Of a stretch of 64,000 nucleotides of DNA, positions 51,479 through 59,893 are shown one piece after another. This DNA comes from CAZLKN01 sp964560135 (GTDB lineage Bacteria; Actinomycetota; JAICYB01), in assembly GCA_964560135.1 (NCBI GenBank), contig CAZLKN010000009.1:1-64000 (forward strand), in the 5' to 3' direction. Numbering within the stretch: the stretch's first letter is position 1; each line of letters starts with the position of its first letter. A program made the translations under genes and the position numbers. A model generated the notes under the pieces. It saw only the letters and a program-made list of their open reading frames with translations, had not been told where the DNA came from and made no database searches.

Positions 51479-53689
51479 ATGCGGGAGACCTACGACTTCA
51501 GCGCGATCGAGGAGAAGTGGATGGCCCGGTGGGAGGCCGACCGGGCCTGGGCGGCGCCGCGCCTGCCGGAGCGTCCGAAACGCTACGTGCTCGAGATGTT
51601 CCCGTACCCCTCGGGCGACATGCACATGGGCCACGTCGAGAACTACACCATCGGCGACGCCTTCGCCCGCTACTGGAGGATGCGCGGCCACGACGTGCTG
51701 CATCCCTTCGGCTACGACGCCTTCGGGCTCCCGGCGGAGAACGCGGCCATCAAGCGCGGCATCCACCCGCGGGAATGGACCTACGCGAACATCGAGCGCT
51801 TCACGGCGTCCTGCAAGCGGCTGGCCTTCGCCTACGACTGGGAGCGCACGTTCAACACCTGCGATCCCGACTACTTCCGCTGGAACCAGTGGCTGTTCCT
51901 GCGTTTCCACGAGCGGGGGCTGGCCTACCGCAAGGCGGCGAAGGTCAACTGGTGCCCCTCGTGCCGGACGGTGCTCGCCAACGAGCAGATCTCCTCGGGG
52001 GTCTGCTGGCGGTGCGGGTCGGCCCCCGAGATCCGGGACCTGGAGCAGTGGTTCTTCCGGATCACGGACTACGCCCAGCGGCTGCTGGACGACATGGAGG
52101 GCCTCGACTGGGGCGACGCCGTCCTCACCCAGCAGCGCAACTGGATCGGCCGATCCGAGGGCGCGATCGTCCGCTTCACCATCGACCAGACGGGGGACGA
52201 GATCCCGGTCTTCACCACCCGCCCCGACACGCTGTACGGCGTCACCTTCTTCGTGTTCGCGCCGGAGCACCCGATCGCCGAGCAGCTCGCCGTCCGCGCC
52301 GGCAAGGGCGAGGAGTACGCCGCCTTCGTGGACGCGATCCGGCGGCAGTCCGAGATCGAGCGCCTGGCGATGGAGGCGCCCAAGCGGGCCTTCGACCTCG
52401 AGGCCCACGCGGTCAACCCGCTGAACGGGGAGCGGGTGCCGGTGTTCGCGTCCGACTACGTGCTCATGGAGTACGGGACGGGGGCCATCATGGCCGTGCC
52501 CGCCCACGACCAGCGTGACTTCGAGTTCGCCCGCCAGTACGAGCTGCCCGTCCGGGTCGTGATCCAGCCCGAGGCCGACCAGCCGCTGGACAGCCGGACG
52601 ATGGACGAGGCTCACCCCGGCACGGGTGTGATGGTCGGCTCGGGCGAGTTCACCGGGATGCCCTCGGACGAGGGCGCGCGGGCGGTGATCGCCCACCTGG
52701 AGGAGCAGGAGATCGGCCGCGGCGAGATCCAGTTCCGGCTGCGCGACTGGCTGATCTCGCGGCAGCGCTTCTGGGGCACGCCGATCCCGGTGGTGTACTG
52801 CCAGGAGTGCGGCATCGTCCCCGTCCCCGACGAGGACCTGCCCGTCACCCTGCCGGAGGTGGTTGACTTCGAACCCACCGAGGGGGCCACCTCACCGCTG
52901 GCCACCGCCACCGACTGGGTGAACACCCACTGTCCGAAATGCGCAGGCCCCGCCCGGCGCGAGACCGACACGATGGACACCTTCGTGGACTCGTCCTGGT
53001 ACCACCTGCGGTTCACCGACGCCCGCAACGACGAGGCCCCCTTCGACCCCGAGGTCGTGAACGCCTGGCTGCCCGTCGACCAGTACACGGGCGGGATCGA
53101 GCACGCCGTGATGCACCTGATCTACGCCCGGTTCTTCATGAAGGTCCTGCACGACATGGGGATCGTGGACCACACCGAGCCGTTCAAGCGGCTGCTGAAC
53201 CACGGGATGATCACGATGGGCGGCAAGGTGATGTCGAAGTCGCTCGGCAACGTGGTCGACCCGTGGGAGGTCCTGCGTGGCTACGGGGCCGACGCCCTGC
53301 GCGTGTTCATGATGTTCATCGGCCCCCCCGACGAGGACTACGACTGGCCCGAGGAGGGCGCCCGNNNNNNNNNNNNNNNNNNNNNNNNNNNNNNNNNNNN
53401 NNNNNNNNNNNNNNNNNNNNNNNNNNNNNNNNNNNNNNNNNNNNNNNNNNNNNNNNNNNNNNNNTTCCCGGAGGCCGACCCCGCGCTGGCCCGCGTGGAG
53501 TCGGTGACGATGGTGATCCAGGTCGACTCGAAGGTGCGGGACCGCGTCGAGGTCGCCGCCGATATCGACGAGGACGCCGCGGTGGCGGCCGCCCTGGCCT
53601 CGGAGGCCGTGCAGCGCCATCTCGGGGGCCGCGACCCCGCCAAGGTGATCGCCCGGCCCCCGCGTCTGGTGAACGTCCTGACCCGGTAG
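51479..53689 (+). CDS. leuS: leucyl-tRNA synthetase, interrupted by an assembly gap
   Basis: This enzyme charges tRNA-Leu. HIGH appears as PSGDMHMGHVENY, an editing domain follows, zinc-type cysteines are in CPSCRTV and CWRCG, and KMSKS is KVMSKSLGNV. The C-terminal fragment after the gap has TMVIQVDSKVRDRVEV, the usual C-terminal domain. The readable part plus the 100-N placeholder is about 70-130 residues shorter than typical LeuS, so the gap hides most of the anticodon-binding domain. The start is ATG 51479 (MRETYDFSAIEEKW); 51467 is an alternative. Confidence 0.93.
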   Translation: MRETYDFSAIEEKWMARWEADRAWAAPRLPERPKRYVLEMFPYPSGDMHMGHVENYTIGDAFARYWRMRGHDVLHPFGYDAFGLPAENAAIKRGIHPREWTYANIERFTASCKRLAFAYDWERTFNTCDPDYFRWNQWLFLRFHERGLAYRKAAKVNWCPSCRTVLANEQISSGVCWRCGSAPEIRDLEQWFFRITDYAQRLLDDMEGLDWGDAVLTQQRNWIGRSEGAIVRFTIDQTGDEIPVFTTRPDTLYGVTFFVFAPEHPIAEQLAVRAGKGEEYAAFVDAIRRQSEIERLAMEAPKRAFDLEAHAVNPLNGERVPVFASDYVLMEYGTGAIMAVPAHDQRDFEFARQYELPVRVVIQPEADQPLDSRTMDEAHPGTGVMVGSGEFTGMPSDEGARAVIAHLEEQEIGRGEIQFRLRDWLISRQRFWGTPIPVVYCQECGIVPVPDEDLPVTLPEVVDFEPTEGATSPLATATDWVNTHCPKCAGPARRETDTMDTFVDSSWYHLRFTDARNDEAPFDPEVVNAWLPVDQYTGGIEHAVMHLIYARFFMKVLHDMGIVDHTEPFKRLLNHGMITMGGKVMSKSLGNVVDPWEVLRGYGADALRVFMMFIGPPDEDYDWPEEGAXXXXXXXXXXXXXXXXXXXXXXXXXXXXXXXXXXFPEADPALARVESVTMVIQVDSKVRDRVEVAADIDEDAAVAAALASEAVQRHLGGRDPAKVIARPPRLVNVLTR
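53365..53464. other. assembly gap (100 N)
   Basis: 100 N within leuS, just after WPEEGA. The frame happens to stay open across it, but protein length shows that several hundred bases are missing. Confidence 0.97.
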
Positions 53690-53714
53690 GTCTCCGGACG
53701 TCGTCGGCGTCGGC

Positions 53715-53720
53715 TATGAT
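53715..53720 (+). promoter_or_regulatory. possible -10 element of the small basic protein gene
   Basis: TATGAT ends ten bases before ATG 53731. Confidence 0.35.
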
Positions 53721-53730
53721 TCGTTCCATC

Positions 53731-53862
53731 ATGGGTAAAGGTGACCGCTCCTGGAACCGCTGGCGCAGGGACAACCAGCGGAAGAAGAAGGAACGGGAGA
53801 AGCGCCGCGCCGAGGAGAGGTCCCGGCGCAACAAGGCTGCCTCTTCCGCTTCCTCCTCCTGA
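53731..53862 (+). CDS. very small, highly basic protein (Thx-like N-terminus)
   Basis: A 43 aa product that begins MGKGDRSWNRWRRDNQRKKK and is mostly Arg, Lys, Glu and Ser. The first five residues match the start of the ribosomal peptide bTHX, but the rest is a Glu/Arg helix, so this is only a resemblance. It has its own TATGAT element. It may bind RNA or ribosomes. Coding is supported by the isolated promoter and the amino acid composition, not by homology. Confidence 0.5.
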   Translation: MGKGDRSWNRWRRDNQRKKKEREKRRAEERSRRNKAASSASSS

Positions 53863-53959
53863 TCTTCTAGAACTTCCCTGACGACCGAACTTCCCCCGGC
53901 CCCCGCCACGCGCGGCGGGTCGTCCGCTTGCTTCCCCCCGACCGGGTTGGAGGTGTGGC

Positions 53960-54535
53960 GTGGACGTCACGGGGGTCGGTGCCCGGCGCATCGTCGCCGG
54001 GCTGGCCGTGCTCGCGGCGGTGGGTCTGGCCGCCGGGTACGGGGTATCCGCGCGGTCGCGCCCCGAGCCTGTTCGGCTCGAGGCCGCGACGCCGGAACCG
54101 GAGTCGACCGATGAGACGGTGTTCGTGCACGTGGCCGGTGCGGTGGCGGCACCGGGTGTCTACCGGTTCGCCGGGGGCGCCCGGGTGGACGACGCGGTAC
54201 GGGCCGCCGGCGGGGTCACCGACGACGCCGACCTCGACGGCGTCAATCTGGCCGCCCGCCTGAACGACGGGGACAAGGTCACGATCCCGGTCCGGGGGGC
54301 ACCGGGCGACGGGGGCGGGTCGGGGTCCGCAGACGACGGCGGCGGACGCGTGAACCTCAACGCCGCCACCGCCACCGAGCTCCAGGCTCTGCCCGGGATC
54401 GGACCGTCGCTCGCGGAGCGGATCGTCGCGCACCGTGAGCAGCGCGGCCCCTTCCGCACCGTGAAGGACCTGCTGAAGGTGTCCGGCATCGGCCCCAAGA
54501 AGTTCGAGGGGCTCGAGGATCTGGTCACGGTGTGA
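53960..54535 (+). CDS. comEA: competence protein ComEA (SLBB plus helix-hairpin-helix)
   Basis: A membrane-anchored DNA receptor for uptake. It has one N-terminal membrane helix (about 9-28), an SLBB domain (VHVAGAVAAPGVYRF) and a C-terminal double helix-hairpin-helix (VNLNAATATELQALPGIG, KVSGIGPKKFEGLEDL). 191 aa with GTG start five bases after GGAGGTGTGGC-like sequence. comEC follows by one base. Confidence 0.92.
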   Translation: MDVTGVGARRIVAGLAVLAAVGLAAGYGVSARSRPEPVRLEAATPEPESTDETVFVHVAGAVAAPGVYRFAGGARVDDAVRAAGGVTDDADLDGVNLAARLNDGDKVTIPVRGAPGDGGGSGSADDGGGRVNLNAATATELQALPGIGPSLAERIVAHREQRGPFRTVKDLLKVSGIGPKKFEGLEDLVTV

Positions 54536-54536
54536 G

Positions 54537-56645
54537 ATGCGGGACGCCGTCGATCTCGCGCTCCCGGGCACGGGCGCCGTCCTCGCTGCGGCCGCCGCGC
54601 TGGGCGCGGGGACCGCAGCCGGTGGCGGTCTGCCGTGGCTCGGCCCCCTGGCCGCCGTCGGTGCCTGTTGCGCCTTCGGGCTCGCTGCCGGGGCGATCGG
54701 ACGGAACGTCCGCACCGCGCTGGCGGCGGCACTGGTCGGCGTGTGCTGCGTGGGAGCGGCGAACGCCGCGTGGCGCGCGGAGGCTGCCGCCTCGCACCTC
54801 CTCGACGGATTCGCGGCCGAGCAGGCATGGGTGCGGGTCTGCGGCACGGTGGAGCGGGAGCGACCCCGGTCCGCGGAGGCCGGGGTGCGGCGCATCGAGG
54901 TCCGGGGACGGGCGTGGCGCACGCGGGAGCCCGTCCTGCTCACGGGGGCCGGGGCCCGGGAGCTGCGCGCGGGGGAGCGCTTCTGCGGCCTCGGCGAGGC
55001 ACGGGCATCTCGCGGATCACGTCCCGGCCCCCCGCTGGTGGTGCTCGACGAGGTGCAGCGCGACGGACTGGGCTCCCCCCTGCGCTACGGAGCGTCGATC
55101 GTCCGCGAGCGGTTCACGGCCGTCGCCCTGGACGCACTTCCGCCCCGGCAGGCCGGGTTGCTGGTGGGGATGACCACCGGAGAACGCCGGCACATCGACG
55201 AGGAGACCCTCGAGTCCTTCCGCACCACGGGCCTCGCCCACCTGGTGGCGGTGTCCGGATTCCACACGGCGGTGGTCCTCGGGCTGCTGGCGGCGCTGGC
55301 GCGGGTGCTGGTTCCACGGGGCCGGTGGCTGCGGGTGCTGATCGCCGGGCCGCCGCTGGTGGGGTTCGCGTTCCTCACCGGGCTGCAGCCGTCCGTGCTC
55401 CGGGCCACCCTGAGCGCGGGACTCGTCCTGCTCGTGACGGCGGCGGGGCGCGAGACCGAGGGCCTGCGGGTGCTCGGGATGGTGTTCTGCGTTCTCCTGC
55501 TCGCCTCTCCGGACATGCTCATGCGCCCCGGCTTCCAGCTCTCGTTCGCCGCCACCGCGGCGATCCTGCTCTGGGCACGGCGGCTCACCGAGGCCGTGGG
55601 CGGGGTCCTCGAGCGCGCCGGNNNNNNNNNNNNNNNNNNNNNNNNNNNNNNNNNNNNNNNNNNNNNNNNNNNNNNNNNNNNNNNNNNNNNNNNNNNNNNN
55701 NNNNNNNNNNNNNNNNNNNNNGCAGCCCTGCCGGGCGCGAGCCTGGACGCAGGCCTGCCCGCTGCACTGGCGGTCACCGCCGGAGCCGGAGCCGTCCTCA
55801 TGCGCTCGTCCCGGGCCCGGACGGTTGCGCTGGCCGTGGCCCTGCTCGCGGGGGGCGCCGCCGCCGGACGCACCGCCGCCGGGCCCCCGGCGGCGTGTCC
55901 GGGGGATGAGATCCGGGCGCTGGACGTCGGGCAGGGCACGGCCGTGCTGCTTCGCGCCGGCGGCGCCGCGGTGCTGGCGGACGGCGGCCCGCGGGCGGCC
56001 GGCCTCGTCCGGGCCCTGCGGGGACACGGCGTGCGCCGGCTGGACGCCGTGATCGCCTCCCACCCGCACGCCGACCACACCGAGGGCCTGGTGGAGGTGC
56101 TGCAGGCGATGCCCGTGGGGGTTGTGCTCGCGCCGCCGACCATCGGGTGGGGGGTGGGCCGCGACGTCCTCGAGGCCGCGGAACGGGCCGGGGTCCCGGT
56201 CACCATCGGGCACGCCGGTGACGCATGGCAGGTCGGGGCCATCCGCCTGGAGGCACTCTCCCCCGATCCCGAGCCGGTCCCGGAGGAGAACCTCGCCCTC
56301 ATCAACGCCTACAACCTGGTGATCCGGGCCCGGGTGGGCCGCACGCGGGTGCTGCTTCCCGGCGACGCCGACGGCGACCTGCAGCGCCGGCTGCCGGGCT
56401 CCGGTGTGGTCGCCCGTGTCCTCGTGGGCGTGCATCATGGATCCGCCGACGTCGACGAGGACTTCGTCGACGCGGTGTCGCCGCAGGTGACGCTCGTCAC
56501 CGTCGGCGCGGACAATCGGTACGGGCATCCCGCCGAGCGGGCCCTGAGGATCTACGGCGGGCACGGCCCGGTTTTGCGGACCGACCGGCACGGTGAGGTC
56601 GCGGTCTGCGACGGGGAGGTCCCGGAGGTGAGGAGGCAGCGGTGA
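54537..56645 (+). CDS. comEC: ComEC/Rec2 DNA-uptake channel protein, interrupted by an assembly gap
   Basis: A polytopic membrane protein for DNA transport. The N-terminal part has the ComEC soluble domain and helices with GLAHLVAVSGFHTAVVLGLL. After the gap comes a metallo-beta-lactamase-like domain (LDVGQGTAVLLR, SHPHADHTEG). Residue count before and after the 100 N suggests that part of the Competence-domain helices is missing. It starts one base after comEA and overlaps holA by four bases. Confidence 0.88.
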   Translation: MRDAVDLALPGTGAVLAAAAALGAGTAAGGGLPWLGPLAAVGACCAFGLAAGAIGRNVRTALAAALVGVCCVGAANAAWRAEAAASHLLDGFAAEQAWVRVCGTVERERPRSAEAGVRRIEVRGRAWRTREPVLLTGAGARELRAGERFCGLGEARASRGSRPGPPLVVLDEVQRDGLGSPLRYGASIVRERFTAVALDALPPRQAGLLVGMTTGERRHIDEETLESFRTTGLAHLVAVSGFHTAVVLGLLAALARVLVPRGRWLRVLIAGPPLVGFAFLTGLQPSVLRATLSAGLVLLVTAAGRETEGLRVLGMVFCVLLLASPDMLMRPGFQLSFAATAAILLWARRLTEAVGGVLERAXXXXXXXXXXXXXXXXXXXXXXXXXXXXXXXXXXAALPGASLDAGLPAALAVTAGAGAVLMRSSRARTVALAVALLAGGAAAGRTAAGPPAACPGDEIRALDVGQGTAVLLRAGGAAVLADGGPRAAGLVRALRGHGVRRLDAVIASHPHADHTEGLVEVLQAMPVGVVLAPPTIGWGVGRDVLEAAERAGVPVTIGHAGDAWQVGAIRLEALSPDPEPVPEENLALINAYNLVIRARVGRTRVLLPGDADGDLQRRLPGSGVVARVLVGVHHGSADVDEDFVDAVSPQVTLVTVGADNRYGHPAERALRIYGGHGPVLRTDRHGEVAVCDGEVPEVRRQR
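55622..55721. other. assembly gap (100 N)
   Basis: 100 N within comEC. The frame is open across it by chance or because the true length is a matching multiple. Sequence of membrane helices is missing. Confidence 0.97.
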
Positions 56646-57589
56646 TCCACCTGATCTGGTCGCCGGAGGAGTTCCTCGCCGGCGAGCTCGCCGACCGGTT
56701 CGCGGCCAAGGCCGCCCGTGACGGCGAGGTGGTGGCGTTGACGTGCGAGAGCGGTGGTGTGCCCGGTCTGACGGAGGCCCTGTTCGCGCCGTCGTTGTTC
56801 ACCTCGAAGCGAGCCGTGGTGATCCGGGAGGCCGAGCGCCTCGGGGCGGCAGCGGCCGCCGAGCTTGCCGCGGCGCTCTCGGGTGGAGGGGTCGAAGCGG
56901 AGGTGGCCGTCGTGGCGGTATCCGAGCGGTCGCCGGCGGCGCGCAAGGCTCTGAAGGACGTCGCGAAGCTCCACGAGGCGAGCCGGCCGCGCCGGGGTGA
57001 GCTCGTGGCCTGGGTGACCAAGCGCATGCGATCGGCGAAGCTCCAGCCCGGCCCCCAGGCGGCGGCGGCGCTCGTGGAGTCGGTGGGCTCGAACCTGCGC
57101 GATCTCGCCCAGGCCGTCGACCAGCTCGCCACCCGCCTCGGCGACGGCGGCAAGGTCGAGTCCTCCGACGTGCAAGCCCACTTCCCGGGCGCAGCGGAGC
57201 AACCGGTCTGGGTGCTCTTCGACGCGGTGGGGGCCCGTGACCCGGGCCGGGCCCTGACGGTGCTCCGGCGGATCCTGGAGGCCGGCGACGAGCCGATCGC
57301 GATCCTGTTCGCGCTCGTGTCGCAGGTGCGCTACGTCATCCGGGCCCGCGGCCTGCTCGAGCGGACGGCGGGCGTGAGCGACGCGGACATCGCCGGGGCG
57401 CTCGGGGTCTCACCCGGGCGTGCGGCCGTGCTCCGGCGCCAGGCCGGGCGCCTGTCCTGGGAGTGGCTGCTCCGGGTGCACGGGCTGCTGGCGGAGGCCG
57501 ACGTCGAGCTGAAGGGCGGCGACGAGGGCATCGCGCTCCCCCCGGAGATCGTCCTGGAGCGCACGGTCGCCGGCGCCTGCGCGGCCTGA
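56642..57589 (+). CDS. holA: DNA polymerase III subunit delta
   Basis: The clamp-loader wrench subunit. The 315 aa product has the usual three-domain layout with weakly conserved motifs, including the QPVWVLFDAVGARDPGRAL region and the C-terminal collar. GAGGAGG precedes the GTG start, which overlaps comEC. The comEA-comEC-holA order is common, which supports the call. Confidence 0.88.
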   Translation: MIHLIWSPEEFLAGELADRFAAKAARDGEVVALTCESGGVPGLTEALFAPSLFTSKRAVVIREAERLGAAAAAELAAALSGGGVEAEVAVVAVSERSPAARKALKDVAKLHEASRPRRGELVAWVTKRMRSAKLQPGPQAAAALVESVGSNLRDLAQAVDQLATRLGDGGKVESSDVQAHFPGAAEQPVWVLFDAVGARDPGRALTVLRRILEAGDEPIAILFALVSQVRYVIRARGLLERTAGVSDADIAGALGVSPGRAAVLRRQAGRLSWEWLLRVHGLLAEADVELKGGDEGIALPPEIVLERTVAGACAA

Positions 57590-57595
57590 GGTCGC

Positions 57596-57883
57596 TCAGC
57601 CCTTGAGGCTCTCGATGAAGTCGTCCACCGGGATCGCCGGCAGGGTGTGGATGCGGACCGTCCCGCGGGCGCCCATCGTGATGGAGATCCTGCTGACCGT
57701 CCGATCGTCCGGAGCCTCCAGGATCGTCACGAAGTCGTAGGGTCCGAGGACGGCGTACTGGCCGAGGACCTTCGCGCCCATGCGTTCGATCTCGGCGTTC
57801 ACCTCCCGGAGGCGCTCCGGACGCTCCTTGAGGGTCTCGAGTCCCCCGGGATTGAGCGAGGAGAGCAGGATGTAGGTCGGCAT
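57596..57883 (-). CDS. GYD domain protein
   Basis: A 95 aa ferredoxin-like small protein. It contains the family signature GPYDFVTILEAPDDRTVSRI with the preceding LLSSLNPGG and a Lys-rich ending. Function unknown. The start is ATG 57883, preceded by AAAGGGGG. It lies convergent to holA, with stops six bases apart. Confidence 0.85.
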   Translation of the reverse strand: MPTYILLSSLNPGGLETLKERPERLREVNAEIERMGAKVLGQYAVLGPYDFVTILEAPDDRTVSRISITMGARGTVRIHTLPAIPVDDFIESLKG

Positions 57884-57986
57884 CACGTCCCCCTTTCTTG
57901 CGGCGGCTTACCCAACTGCGCGCCCATCGTGTACCCCGGGACGGGTGGAGCGCCAGACACGGGCGCTAGTCTTGTCGGGAGTGAGC

Positions 57987-59114
57987 ATGCTGTTAGGACG
58001 TCGTGAGCGGGAGCTGATCGAGCGCATCGGGCCGGTGCTGATGCGCCGGTTCGACGACCTCGTGGCCGAATGGCGCGCCGGCTGGGTGGTGTCGACCGAC
58101 GAGGCACCCCCGCTCGATCTGCCCGCGGTGACCCGGACCGCGATCGAGGATGGCGTCGAGGCGGCCCTGGAAGCGCAACGCCGCGCGGCGCAGCGCCTGG
58201 TTCGGGAAGGCGTGGACGTCGAACGGGTCGTGCGTGCGGTCCTGCTGTGGGAGGAGGTGGTGCTCCGGCGCCTGGCGCGGGACGCCGTGGAGGACATCTT
58301 CTCGGGCGCCGCCGCGATCAACCGTCTGCTCCACCACGTGGTGCTGTACTGCGCCCAGGGCTACACCGAGGCGCTGCGTGAGGAGCGCGACGGGATCCGC
58401 CGGACCCTCCAGGAGGCCGACCGCATGAAGAGCGAGCTCATCTCGATGATCAGCCACGACCTGAAGACGCCGCTGACGACCGTGCAGGCCTGCGCCGTGG
58501 CGATGCTGGAGGCGCCCGACATCGAAGACGCGCAGCGCAAACGGTTCCTGGAGATGATCCTGCAGAACGCCGAGCGGTTGTCCCGGCTCATCTCGCGGAT
58601 CGTGGACGTGTCACGGATCGAGGCCCGGGCCGTGGATCTGTCGATCCAGCCGCTGGACCTCGGTGCGGTCGCCCGCAGGCTCGTCGAGAGCATCCTGCCC
58701 ATGGCAACCGTCCATCTGGAGGTGGCCCCCGGGCTCGGGCCCGTCATGGCCGACCGCGAGGCGCTGGAGCGTATCCTGGTGAACCTGATCGACAACGCGG
58801 TGCGGTTCTCCCCGGAGGGGCAGGCGGTGCTCGTGTCGGTGGTGGCGGAGGGCCGCGAGGCCGAGGTGCGGGTCGTGGATCGGGGGCCGGGGATCCCGGA
58901 GGAGCGGCGCAGCGGACTGTTCTCGAAGTTCTACCAGGTCGAGTCCGCGGAGACCGGCCAGCGGAAGGGCTCGGGCCTCGGACTGGCCATCGTGAGGGGA
59001 CTGGCCGAGGCCATGGGCGGCTCCGCCGGCTACCGGCCGAACAGCGGTGGAGGATCGGTGTTCTGGTTCCGGGTCCCGCTGGCCGCCGGCGCAGAGATCC
59101 AGGAGGCCGGATGA
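57987..59114 (+). CDS. histidine kinase with an RsbRD-like N-terminal domain
   Basis: A 375 aa cytoplasmic sensor kinase without membrane helices. The first about 130 residues (ERIGPVLMRRFDDLVAEW) look like the helical N-terminal domain found in stress-system co-antagonists. A short coiled coil then leads to the HisKA domain with His157 (MISHDLKTPL) and the HATPase with NLIDNAVRFS, DRGPGIP and GSGLGLAIV. The start is ATG 57987, with GGGAG upstream and TAGTCT at 57967. GTG 57981 is an alternative. It overlaps the response regulator by four bases. Confidence 0.88.
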   Translation: MLLGRRERELIERIGPVLMRRFDDLVAEWRAGWVVSTDEAPPLDLPAVTRTAIEDGVEAALEAQRRAAQRLVREGVDVERVVRAVLLWEEVVLRRLARDAVEDIFSGAAAINRLLHHVVLYCAQGYTEALREERDGIRRTLQEADRMKSELISMISHDLKTPLTTVQACAVAMLEAPDIEDAQRKRFLEMILQNAERLSRLISRIVDVSRIEARAVDLSIQPLDLGAVARRLVESILPMATVHLEVAPGLGPVMADREALERILVNLIDNAVRFSPEGQAVLVSVVAEGREAEVRVVDRGPGIPEERRSGLFSKFYQVESAETGQRKGSGLGLAIVRGLAEAMGGSAGYRPNSGGGSVFWFRVPLAAGAEIQEAG

Positions 59115-59521
59115 CAGAGGAACCGAAGCCCACCGTCCTGATCGTGGACGACGAAACCGACGTCAGTGAGATCCTCGCGTTCTCGCTGCGGCGCAACGGG
59201 CTGCGTGTGCTGACCGCATCGGAGGCCGCCGAGGGCCTGGCCGTGGCCCGGTCCGAGCACCCGGATGTGATCCTGCTCGACGTGATGATGCCGGGGATCA
59301 GCGGATGGGAGATGCTGGACCGGCTCAAGGCACACGATGCGACCTCCGGGATCCCGGTGATCATGTGCACCGTCCTGGGGGATCCGCGACACCTGGAGCA
59401 GGCGGCGGAGGGACAGGCGGCAGGCTACATCCGCAAGCCGTTCAAGCCCGAGGCCGTGGCTCGGACCGTCCGGAGCGTGCTCGAGGGCGGGGACCACGGC
59501 CCCGGAGAGGGCGGCGTGTAG
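59111..59521 (+). CDS. single-domain response regulator
   Basis: A 136 aa receiver without an output domain, with acidic pair Asp13-Asp14, phosphorylation site Asp57 (VILLDVMMPG) and conserved Lys in YIRKPFKP. It is coupled to the kinase above by ATGA. It must act on another protein or in a phosphorelay. Confidence 0.9.
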   Translation: MTEEPKPTVLIVDDETDVSEILAFSLRRNGLRVLTASEAAEGLAVARSEHPDVILLDVMMPGISGWEMLDRLKAHDATSGIPVIMCTVLGDPRHLEQAAEGQAAGYIRKPFKPEAVARTVRSVLEGGDHGPGEGGV

Positions 59522-59522
59522 C

Positions 59523-59783
59523 CTACGACGCCTGTTCGGTGCGCACCCGCTTGGCCAGGCGCGACTTCTTGCGCGCGGCCTTGTTGGGGTGGATGACGCC
59601 CTTGCTGGCCGCCTGGTCGAGGTGCTTCTGCAGCTCCTGGAGCTGCCGCTGCGCGTCCTCGGGGGACGGAGCGATGCGGACGCGCTTCTCGAGCGTCTTG
59701 AGGTGGGAGCGGACGGCCTTGTTGCGGTTCCGCGTACGCTCCGCCTGACGCTGGCGCTTCAGGACAGACTTGGATTTCGGCAT
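59523..59783 (-). CDS. rpsT: 30S ribosomal protein S20
   Basis: An 86 aa basic protein that starts MPKSKSVLKRQRQAERTRNRNK and ends with GVIHPNKAARKKSRLAKR. It binds 16S rRNA. The ATG is at 59783; the frame runs open further upstream but is not coding there. It is divergent from lepA, a standard arrangement. Confidence 0.96.
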   Translation of the reverse strand: MPKSKSVLKRQRQAERTRNRNKAVRSHLKTLEKRVRIAPSPEDAQRQLQELQKHLDQAASKGVIHPNKAARKKSRLAKRVRTEQAS

Positions 59784-59836
59784 ACTCTCTGGACCCTTCA
59801 GTGTGTCGAACGCGCGTGAAGATGAACGCGTGAGTC

Positions 59837-59842
59837 TACCAT
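59837..59842 (+). promoter_or_regulatory. possible -10 element of lepA
   Basis: TACCAT lies 51 bases before the lepA start in the divergent rpsT-lepA gap. The resulting leader would contain AGGAAGGA. Confidence 0.3.
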
Positions 59843-59893
59843 GGGGGGACACACCGGCCGGGCACCCGGCCCCCGGACACCCCAGGAAGGAAC

